In this document: positions 1 to 4,502 of the stretch, piece by piece
Layout: each line of letters begins with the position of its first letter
Position numbering within the stretch: position 1 is the stretch's first letter
Assembly (NCBI GenBank): GCA_964589765.1
Contig: CAZPUM010000035.1
Coordinates: 1 to 11,187 of the forward strand
Direction of reading: 5' to 3'
Source of the DNA: UBA525 sp964589765
GTDB lineage: Archaea > Nanobdellota > Nanobdellia > Woesearchaeales > UBA525
Length of the DNA: 11,187 bases
Notes under the pieces: model-generated
Database searches by the model: none
What the model saw: the letters and a program-made list of their open reading frames with translations, nothing else
Told to the model about the DNA's origin: nothing
Translations under genes and position numbers: made by a program

Positions 1-126
1 GTTAGTTTTGTTTAAAGTGACATAACATATCCTTGAGTCCACACCCACTATTAGTTTGATGATATGGTCTAAACTCTCTTGATAGGAGATTGCCGGCACG
101 GCGAACAGGTAGGTGAAGTGTGTCAT
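1..126 (-). CDS. N-terminal part of a probable KaiC-like/DUF835-type ATPase-related protein (runs off the window)
   Basis: An open frame of 42 codons begins with ATG at 126 on the minus strand and continues past the window edge without a stop. The peptide starts MTHFTYLFAVPAISYQESLD and contains ICYVTLNK near residue 33-40. A pattern of a beta strand, then a helix (SLDHIIKLIV), then a strand ending in Y-V-T-L-N-K resembles the start of archaeal RecA/KaiC-like or DUF835-type proteins; this is recall of a pattern, not a search. The start lies 38 nt beyond the stop of the DUF305 gene on the same strand, so co-transcription is possible. A TATA-like ATATAAAAA lies only about 8 nt before the ATG, too close to serve it. 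If that element is used, translation would begin further in, for example at the GTG of codon 10. No clear Shine-Dalgarno is visible. Confidence 0.5.
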   Translation of the reverse strand, partial: MTHFTYLFAVPAISYQESLDHIIKLIVGVDSRICYVTLNKTN

Positions 127-129
127 GAC

Positions 130-139
130 TTTTTATATC
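130..139 (-). promoter_or_regulatory. TATA-like sequence between DUF305 gene and the partial gene
   Basis: On the minus strand this reads GATATAAAAA. It resembles an archaeal TATA box but is centred only about 8 nt before the ATG at 126, whereas other genes here have 25-28 nt. It would fit transcription starting near 108, inside the open frame, so its use is doubtful. Confidence 0.25.
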
Positions 140-164
140 TCAGTGACGGGCTTTTTAGCTTTTC

Positions 165-689
165 CTAATCGAGTAATGCCTGCATTTCTGCGATTTCTGT
201 TGTCTGAACATCAATAACAGCCTGCGCGAAATTTGCCACTTCCAGTCTAGGATTTAGTTGTAAAACATCTTCAGCCATCTGAACCGCCATCTTGTGATGC
301 ATTATCATGCCTTTAAGGAATGCGTTATCTCTTTGAATACCTTCAATAGTTTTCAAATCAGGCATCATCTCCATGTAAACAGCAGGTTCAGCTTCTGAGT
401 ACAATTCAGTAACCCATCCATTCATCATCTCAATCTCAGATTCTTGGGCATCGATGATTCTTTTTGCCAAGTCTTTTAGGAGCTCGTTATCAGTTGTTTC
501 GTAAATTATCTTTGAAGTATCCACTGCCTCTTGGTGGTGTGGAATCATGTTAACAACGAACTCAGCTTCGGAATTAACAGGCATCTCGTGCATCATTATG
601 TTGTGTTGTTCCATTCCCTCTGCGGGTAGGGGTTCTTCTATAGTGCACGCTGCCAACAGGGGAATCAATAATAGTATGCACAATCTCAT
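165..689 (-). CDS. DUF305 family lipoprotein (ferritin-like, His/Met-rich)
   Basis: A 174-residue protein that matches the DUF305 pattern. It has two copies of the characteristic helix: FVVNMIPHHQEAV (His51, His52) and FLKGMIMHHKMAVQMA (His131, His132), each followed by a helix ending in a Q-x-x-E-I-x-x-M motif. The N-terminus is a short hydrophobic signal with a bacterial-style lipobox LLAAC, so Cys15 is a likely lipidation site and the domain would face outside the cell. The start is supported by a GAGGT Shine-Dalgarno about 8 nt before the ATG. DUF305 proteins are often found near metal (especially copper) homeostasis genes, and the His and Met content (including a MEQHNIMMHEM stretch) fits metal binding, but no ligand set is proven here. 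It is divergent from the deoxyhypusine synthase operon. Confidence 0.85.
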   Translation of the reverse strand: MRLCILLLIPLLAACTIEEPLPAEGMEQHNIMMHEMPVNSEAEFVVNMIPHHQEAVDTSKIIYETTDNELLKDLAKRIIDAQESEIEMMNGWVTELYSEAEPAVYMEMMPDLKTIEGIQRDNAFLKGMIMHHKMAVQMAEDVLQLNPRLEVANFAQAVIDVQTTEIAEMQALLD

Positions 690-757
690 TTTCTACCTCT
701 TAGTATCGTGTTTGATACCGAGTCTCCTCTTTAAGAATATTGTCCTGTTTAAGAATG

Positions 758-767
758 CTTTATAAAT
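758..767. promoter_or_regulatory. Shared TATA box between DUF305 gene and the polyamine/hypusine operon
   Basis: CTTTATAAAT contains the self-complementary TTTATAAA and is the best TATA match in the 164-nt divergent spacer. Rightward transcription would start near 788, leaving a leader of about 65 nt before the deoxyhypusine synthase. Leftward transcription would start near 736, leaving about 45 nt before the DUF305 start. Both downstream genes have Shine-Dalgarno sequences, consistent with leadered mRNAs. Confidence 0.6.
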
Positions 768-787
768 GGAAGGTTTATTCCACAGGT

Positions 788-829
788 ATGCAAACACTAT
801 TCGACTCAGTCAGTAGACAGGGAAGGTAG
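788..829 (+). CDS. Possible leaderless upstream ORF of 13 codons in the operon leader
   Basis: An ATG at 788 lies 25-26 nt from the centre of the TATA box at 758-767, the same spacing seen for leaderless genes elsewhere in this window. It opens a frame MQTLFDSVSRQGR followed by TAG, ending 24 nt before the deoxyhypusine synthase ATG. The two arginine codons are AGA and AGG. If translated it would be a leader peptide placed before a set of arginine/polyamine genes. The evidence is only position and an open frame, so chance is a real possibility. Confidence 0.3.
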   Translation: MQTLFDSVSRQGR

Positions 830-853
830 TGGGTAGTTTCTTCAGGTGATAAC

Positions 854-1789
854 ATGCAGTATATTCAAGACTATATTTGGGAAAAAGGTGTAACAGTCAA
901 AGAGCTCGTACAAAAGATGGGCGCACTGGGATTCCAGGGAGGAGAACTTCAAAGGGCCTCTAAAGTGATAGTTAAGATGAAGAAAAATTCAGCAAAAATC
1001 TTTCTAACATTCACAAGCAACATGGTCACATCAGGTCTTAGGGGTTTTTTCGCACAGGTAATAAACTTGAAAATGGCCAATGTAATCGTAACAACAGTTG
1101 GGGGAATCGAAGAAGATATTATGAAAGCCAAAGGAGAAAAGTTTGTCCTTGGCAGGTTCGAAGCGGACGATGTAGAACTCCATGAACAGGGAATTAATCG
1201 TGTTGGAAACATTTTGATAAAAAATGAGAGCTACATGCGCTTCGAAGAGTGCGTTCAACCAATACTTGACCAGCTCTACGAAAAGAAAAAACGCTGGTCT
1301 GTTTCAGAAATGCTTAGGGAGATTGGTCTGATGCTCGATGATAAAAACTCAATACTGTATCAGGCAGCAAAGAATGAAGTCCCTATTTTCTGCCCTGCAA
1401 TAACAGATGGAAGCTTCGGGTTCCAGTTGTATCTGTTTCAACAGAAGCACGATGACTTCATCGTCGATGTGGTAAAGGACTTTGGAAACATAATCCTGTC
1501 AACATCGATGGACGAGAAAAAAGGAGTCATCGCACTTGGTGGGAGTATCTCAAAGCACCACGCTATCTTGAGTACTTTATTGAACGGCGGTGCTGAGTAC
1601 GCGTTATACATGACAACCGCACAGAAAACATCTGGAAGCATGTCTGGTGCTACAACAAACGAAGCAAAATCTTGGGGGAAAATTAAGGATGACTCTGACG
1701 CAGCCACAGTCATTGGGGATGTCAGCATAACTTTTCCTTTGGCAATGATAGGTGCCCTAGAACAACTATCTGATGAGGGGTTGTTGTAA
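854..1789 (+). CDS. dhs: Deoxyhypusine synthase family protein
   Basis: A 311-residue protein of the usual archaeal length. Deoxyhypusine synthase uses NAD to move a 4-aminobutyl group, normally from spermidine, to a lysine of translation factor aIF5A. NAD-site motifs are clear: TSNMVTSGLR (54-63), TTVGGIEEDIMK (80-91) and the NRVGN turn (115-119). The active-site region has ITDGS (183-187), GGSISKHH (229-236) and NEAKSWGKI, placing the imine-forming lysine at Lys276 with Trp274 and Glu270. By eye against human DHS, the residues equivalent to Asp243 and Asp316, which contact spermidine, are Phe190 and Met263, and Asp313 is Ser260. This may be normal for archaeal members or may signal another amine donor. 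A GGTG Shine-Dalgarno precedes the ATG. The stop overlaps the next start by one base (TAATG). A homospermidine synthase role is the main alternative. Confidence 0.92.
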   Translation: MQYIQDYIWEKGVTVKELVQKMGALGFQGGELQRASKVIVKMKKNSAKIFLTFTSNMVTSGLRGFFAQVINLKMANVIVTTVGGIEEDIMKAKGEKFVLGRFEADDVELHEQGINRVGNILIKNESYMRFEECVQPILDQLYEKKKRWSVSEMLREIGLMLDDKNSILYQAAKNEVPIFCPAITDGSFGFQLYLFQQKHDDFIVDVVKDFGNIILSTSMDEKKGVIALGGSISKHHAILSTLLNGGAEYALYMTTAQKTSGSMSGATTNEAKSWGKIKDDSDAATVIGDVSITFPLAMIGALEQLSDEGLL

Positions 1790-2799
1790 TGGCACATTTT
1801 ACTCTAAACAAAGATGTTGCGCTTGACCAGTACGCGCAAGTGGAAGAACAAGCGGACATAGTTTCGTTCAGTTCGAAAACAAACCCGCTTGTCACAAAAG
1901 TTCTCGAAGAGAACACAAACTCCTGGTTTAGTATACACACATTTAGCGAGCTGAACAATGTTCAGGACAAAACCAGAGTTCTGTTCTTTGCACAGGGGTG
2001 GACGCCTGACTCTGTCAGGTATTTACTCGAGCAGGGTATAACGCGTTTTGTTGTAGATAACGAGAACGATTTGGTTGTACTGCTCGAGAACCTTGATAGA
2101 AGAATAGTTCTATTTTTGAGAGTTAAACTTCAGGAGTTCACAATCAAAACAGAGAGGTACTATGTTTTTGGGATGAGTTCTGAAGTTGTATCAAAGAGAA
2201 TTCTTACAATCAATAACCCGGATATTGAAATTGGTATCCATTTCCACAGAAAGACTCAAAACATGAGTGAGTGGAATTTACAGTATCAACTCAGGCAGAT
2301 GTTCTCAGATGAAGTGATAAACAAAATCAAGTATGTGAATATCGGTGGAGGACTTCCAGTTCAGTACGCTAACACAAATATGGATGTTATCGATTCGATA
2401 AAAAAGCAGATTTCCCATTTGAAAGAATGGCTTAATCAAAGAAATATTTTACTTGTGATTGAACCTGGACGGTTTATTGCCGCTCCTTCCGGAAAACTTG
2501 TTACAAAAATAGTTGCAATTCATGAAGACACAATTATTGTTGACGCTTCTGTGTACAACACAGATATGGATGCCCTTATAGTTCCAGTGAAACTTCTTGT
2601 CGAAGGCGAAATGGAGAGGGGTGAAAGCAAACAGTATGTTGTAAAAGGCATAACTCCTTGTTCTCTGGACCTATTCAGGTACAGGGTGTATCTTCCAGAG
2701 AAAAAAGTCGGAGATGAACTGGTATTCTTAAACGCAGGCGCTTACAACTTCTCATCAGACTTTTGTGATTTACGCAAACTGGAGACTATAACAGAATGA
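1789..2799 (+). CDS. PLP-dependent group IV (alanine racemase-fold) amino-acid decarboxylase, probable arginine or ornithine decarboxylase
   Basis: A 336-residue protein of the ornithine/diaminopimelate/arginine decarboxylase superfamily. The PLP lysine is Lys30 in FSSKTNP. The glycine-rich phosphate loop is NIGGGLP (184-190), followed by IEPGRF with Glu225 and Arg228. The partner-subunit catalytic cysteine is Cys291 in CSLD, and AGAYNF near the C-terminus supplies the conserved tyrosine. It is shorter than diaminopimelate decarboxylases (around 400 residues) and closer to the carboxynorspermidine decarboxylase-like branch in size. The substrate is not readable from sequence. Its place between deoxyhypusine synthase and a ureohydrolase favours arginine (giving agmatine), with ornithine or carboxynorspermidine as alternatives. 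A GAGGGG Shine-Dalgarno lies about 8 nt before the ATG. The end overlaps the next gene by 4 nt (ATGA), indicating translational coupling. Confidence 0.85.
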   Translation: MAHFTLNKDVALDQYAQVEEQADIVSFSSKTNPLVTKVLEENTNSWFSIHTFSELNNVQDKTRVLFFAQGWTPDSVRYLLEQGITRFVVDNENDLVVLLENLDRRIVLFLRVKLQEFTIKTERYYVFGMSSEVVSKRILTINNPDIEIGIHFHRKTQNMSEWNLQYQLRQMFSDEVINKIKYVNIGGGLPVQYANTNMDVIDSIKKQISHLKEWLNQRNILLVIEPGRFIAAPSGKLVTKIVAIHEDTIIVDASVYNTDMDALIVPVKLLVEGEMERGESKQYVVKGITPCSLDLFRYRVYLPEKKVGDELVFLNAGAYNFSSDFCDLRKLETITE

Positions 2800-3664
2800 T
2801 TTTGAAAATACCTTTCGGCGCGGGAGGTCTTGGCAAAGGTAATGGTTCTGCAGAAGGTCCGCAACGGATTCTTGATCAACTTGGTTTAGAGGCAGAAGAG
2901 GTTCCTGTTGACAACTTTGAGATTGANNNNNNNNNNNNNNNNNNNNNNNNNNNNNNNNNNNNNNNNNNNNNNNNNNNNNNNNNNNNNNNNNNNNNNNNNN
3001 NNNNNNNNNNNNNNNNNNNNNNNNNNTTGATCAACTTGGTTTAGAGGCAGAAGAGGTTCCTGTTGACAACTTTGAGATTGACAGAAGCCATAAAACGATT
3101 GAAGAACGAGTTTCAAAACTAAAATCAGGAATCATTCTTGGTGGAGACCATTCAGTAACTTACTCTTGTGTGAAAGGGTTTGCGAAACAACACAAACAGT
3201 TTGTTTTAGTTGTGTTTGATGCTCATGCAGATGTGATGGAGCCTTTCATTCCACCAACGCATGAAGAGTATCTCAGAGCTTTGGCAGATAATGTGGTGAA
3301 ACCGGAAAACATATTCGTTATTGGTTTGAGAAATGTTGATGAAAAAGAAGTCGGTTACCTAAAAACATCAGGAATAAATTACTTCATGGTTGAGAATTCA
3401 AAAGATATAGATTCAATTCTAAAAGAAGTGCCTGAGCTTCCAATATATCTTTCAATTGACATTGATGTTCTTGATGAAAAAGAAGCTCCGGGAACAGGGT
3501 ATCCTGAACCAAACGGCTTTACTAAAGAACAACTTCTCTCGGCAATTGAAAAAATTGATTTCGTAGTGGCGGACCTGGTGGAGGTTAATCCTGGTAAAGA
3601 TATTGATGGTCTGACTGTCAAGGTTGCAGCCGAGATTGTCAAAAAACTACTAATTAATCACTAA
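2796..3664 (+). CDS. Ureohydrolase (agmatinase/arginase family), interrupted only by an artefactual gap
   Basis: The gene starts by ATGA overlap with the decarboxylase and is cut by 100 Ns flanked by two identical 55-nt copies. Removing the Ns and one copy (155 nt) joins both halves in one frame and gives 237 residues. All binuclear manganese motifs are present in the joined protein: GGDHS (His67), DAHAD (Asp90, His92, Asp94) and SIDIDVLD (Asp170, Asp172). PGTGYPEPNG follows, and Glu211 lies in DLVEVNP. The enzyme should hydrolyse a guanidino group to urea and amine, most simply agmatine to putrescine. At 237 residues it is shorter than typical agmatinases (about 290-320), mostly at the N-terminus and between motifs, leaving a more open site possible. 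Arginase or a guanidino-protein substrate are alternatives. Confidence 0.85.
2872..2926 (+). repeat. First copy of 55-nt direct repeat at contig join
   Basis: These 55 nt are identical to 3027-3081 and abut the N run. The length matches a common de Bruijn k-mer size, and the copy is in the same codon phase as the second copy. It is best read as the unresolved overlap of two contigs, not a genomic repeat. Confidence 0.93.
2927..3026. other. Assembly gap of exactly 100 Ns
   Basis: The round number is a scaffolder default and not a measured distance. Because both flanks carry the same 55 nt, the true gap is probably minus 55 nt and no sequence is missing. Confidence 0.97.
3027..3081 (+). repeat. 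Second copy of 55-nt direct repeat at contig join
   Basis: Identical to 2872-2926. After this copy the ureohydrolase frame continues unbroken to the stop at 3662-3664, which supports collapsing the two copies. Confidence 0.93.
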
Positions 3665-3684
3665 ACAGTAACTACGATGGAAAA

Positions 3685-3696
3685 CTTTTTATATTG
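3685..3696 (+). promoter_or_regulatory. TATA box upstream of the short ORF/structured element and tRNA-His
   Basis: CTTTTTATATTG is centred about 27 nt before the ATG at 3718, the same spacing as the other leaderless starts in the window. It is the only clear promoter before tRNA-His, so the tRNA may be processed from this transcript. The run of five T just before it could also help end the upstream operon transcript. Confidence 0.5.
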
Positions 3697-3717
3697 TAAT
3701 AAATTAGTTTAAACAAC

Positions 3718-3777
3718 ATGAGAATGACTATCGAGGACAAAAGCGTGAACGACGCTGGTCGCCTTCACAAGGCCTAG
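3718..3777 (+). CDS. Short ORF 1 (19 residues), leaderless-type start, related to short ORF 2
   Basis: ATG at 3718 is about 27 nt downstream of a TATA box, matching leaderless genes here. It encodes MRMTIEDKSVNDAGRLHKA and ends with TAG at 3775-3777. The core EDKSVNDAGRLHK aligns without gaps to EDESRDSAGCLHN in the second short ORF at 3947-4015, in the same reading frame. I recognise no family. The same bases also form a structured element, so whether the peptide or the RNA is selected is open. There is no membrane segment or signal; the peptide is polar. It could be a leader peptide, a decayed copy of short ORF 2, or simply the open frame inside a small RNA. Confidence 0.35.
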   Translation: MRMTIEDKSVNDAGRLHKA

Positions 3778-3786
3778 AGATAGTCA
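3725..3786 (+). ncRNA. Candidate structured RNA element beside tRNA-His
   Basis: An 8-bp outer stem TGACTATC/GATAGTCA (3725-3732 with 3779-3786) encloses two hairpins: AGCGT/ACGCT with loop GAACG (3742-3756) and GCCTT/AAGGC with loop CAC (3761-3773). This gives a compact three-way junction of 62 nt starting a few bases after the predicted transcription start. The AGCGT hairpin is matched in the second copy at 3974-3988 by AGCAG/CTGCT, with two base pairs changed on both sides. I do not match it to any known riboswitch, ribozyme, C/D or H/ACA guide RNA. Confidence 0.35.
3733..3770 (+). repeat. Diverged 38-nt element, copy 1
   Basis: Aligns without gaps to 3965-4002 with 29 of 38 identical bases. 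It begins GAGGAC, keeps AAAGC, GCTGGT and CTTCACAA, and differs mostly inside the hairpin and at two pyrimidine positions. Confidence 0.7.
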
Positions 3787-3838
3787 GTATTCTAACAATT
3801 TGGTTTCAAACATTCTAGTCAGCACAATATTCTCTGAC

Positions 3839-3910
3839 GGTGGCAGTAGTTCAATGGTAGAACGCAGGATTGTGGCTCCTGTAACGGGGGTTCGATTCCC
3901 CTCTGCCGCC
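3839..3910 (+). tRNA. tRNA-His (anticodon GTG)
   Basis: A full cloverleaf is visible. The acceptor strands GGTGGCAG and CTGCCGCC pair over eight positions (one G-T). The extra pair is the encoded G at position -1 against C73, the identity element of histidine tRNA. The D arm is GTTC/GAAC, the anticodon stem CAGGA/TCCTG with loop TTGTGGC (GTG at 3872-3874), and the T arm GGGGG-TTCGATT-CCCCT. The CCA end is not encoded, which is common in archaea. No intron is present. It lies between two related 38-nt elements, and a small hairpin AGCC-GGCG-GGCT follows at 3914-3925. Confidence 0.96.
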
Positions 3911-3933
3911 CTAAGCCGGCGGGCTGAAAACGC

Positions 3934-3939
3934 GGAGGA
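3934..3939 (+). promoter_or_regulatory. Strong Shine-Dalgarno serving ATG 3947, not the GNAT frame
   Basis: GGAGGA lies 7 nt before ATG 3947, ideal spacing for short ORF 2. That ATG is in a different frame from the downstream acetyltransferase, which has no comparable signal. Confidence 0.7.
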
Positions 3940-3946
3940 AAAGAAA

Positions 3947-4015
3947 ATGAAACAAACAAAACTTGAGGACGAAAGCAGGGACTCTGCTGGTTGTCTTCAC
4001 AATTCGTCCATTTAG
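3947..4015 (+). CDS. Short ORF 2 (22 residues) overlapping the start of the GNAT gene
   Basis: ATG at 3947 has an excellent GGAGGA Shine-Dalgarno and opens a 22-residue frame beginning MKQTKLEDESRDSAG and ending with TAG at 4013-4015. Its centre EDESRDSAGCLHN aligns with EDKSVNDAGRLHK of short ORF 1 in frame. It overlaps the first part of the acetyltransferase reading frame in the +1 register, so it may be a leader peptide whose termination feeds translation of that gene, or the two frames may be joined by +1 frameshifting or by an uncorrected sequencing error. No family is recognised. Confidence 0.45.
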   Translation: MKQTKLEDESRDSAGCLHNSSI

Positions 4016-4502
4016 AGAGTCTGACTTAGACCAATTGATTTCTGTCTACCAGTCAGCTTTCGCAGAACCACCTTGGAACGAAGAATGGACGGCTGAACAA
4101 GTAGAGGAAGATTTGCGTTACGCGCAAAAACAGGACGACTGTGTTGTGTTAGTCGCTTGTGATGACGACAGACTTGTCGGATTCACTTGGGGGTACCGCA
4201 TGCCGATAGAGAAGTTCCCCTTTTTGGAAGGACTGGTGGAACAAGGCGCCAACTACATGGATGAGATGGCGGTTCTCAAACAAAACCGGACAAAAGGGGT
4301 TGGAACTTTGCTTGGCAAAGAGTACTTCAGAATTGTTTCTGAAAAGGGCGCGCCTGAATCGGTTCTAAGAACTGATAGAAGGAACACGGCATCTGTTGCA
4401 CTGTTCGGCAAACTGGGCTACACTAGAGTTATGGATTCTGACTCTCCCGTCATGGATCCTGAGTTTGAAGATAGACTTTACTTCAGGAGGTGTTTGCCAT
4501 GA
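3963..4502 (+). CDS. GNAT family N-acetyltransferase (start uncertain)
   Basis: The body is a clear GCN5-related acetyltransferase: first strand FTIRPFRESDLDQLISVYQ (12-30), acetyl-CoA loop QNRTKGVGTLL (107-117, the R-x-x-G-x-G motif), and NTASVALFGKLGYTRV (141-156). The acceptor substrate cannot be inferred. The start is a problem. The only in-frame candidate upstream of the fold is TTG 3963, which lacks a Shine-Dalgarno, while the strong ribosome site drives ATG 3947 in another frame. The true protein may begin near the first strand, be reached by frameshifting from short ORF 2, or reflect an indel. The end overlaps the M20 gene by ATGA, so an acetyltransferase/deacylase pair is made together. 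Confidence 0.85.
   Translation: MRTKAGTLLVVFTIRPFRESDLDQLISVYQSAFAEPPWNEEWTAEQVEEDLRYAQKQDDCVVLVACDDDRLVGFTWGYRMPIEKFPFLEGLVEQGANYMDEMAVLKQNRTKGVGTLLGKEYFRIVSEKGAPESVLRTDRRNTASVALFGKLGYTRVMDSDSPVMDPEFEDRLYFRRCLP
3965..4002 (+). repeat. Diverged 38-nt element, copy 2
   Basis: Second copy of the element at 3733-3770 (29 of 38 identical). Hairpin AGCAG-GGACT-CTGCT at 3974-3988 replaces AGCGT-GAACG-ACGCT, preserving pairing. GAGGAC and GTCTTC at its two ends can also pair (one G-T). It sits at the 5' end of the acetyltransferase gene. Confidence 0.7.
4485..4492 (+). promoter_or_regulatory. Shine-Dalgarno that sets the M20 start at ATG 4499
   Basis: AGGAGGTG ends 6 nt before ATG 4499. The alternative GTG at 4490 lies inside this signal, so ATG 4499 is the correct start. 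Confidence 0.85.

Noticed and set aside
50..62. C-box-like TTGATGA near the left edge
   Set aside because: No matching D box or paired C'/D' boxes, and it lies inside the partial minus-strand coding frame.
2872..3081. A true tandem or direct repeat inside the ureohydrolase
   Set aside because: Identical 55-nt copies at the two edges of a 100-N run, in the same codon phase, are the signature of a contig overlap.
3027..3664. Ureohydrolase as a pseudogene or two fragments
   Set aside because: Collapsing the duplicate restores one frame with all catalytic residues.
3725..3786. Known RNA families: C/D box sRNA, H/ACA guide RNA, hammerhead or other small ribozyme
   Set aside because: There is no RTGATGA/CTGA pair and no kink-turn with tandem G-A pairs; the hairpin is too short for an H/ACA unit although ACA follows it, and no ribozyme core motif is seen.
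3800..4015. A 71-codon open frame running through the tRNA-His gene
   Set aside because: Its middle is the translated tRNA; only the last 22 codons, from ATG 3947, have a start signal, and these are reported as short ORF 2.
4490..4498. GTG 4490 as the start of the M20 gene
   Set aside because: It lies inside the Shine-Dalgarno AGGAGGTG that serves ATG 4499.
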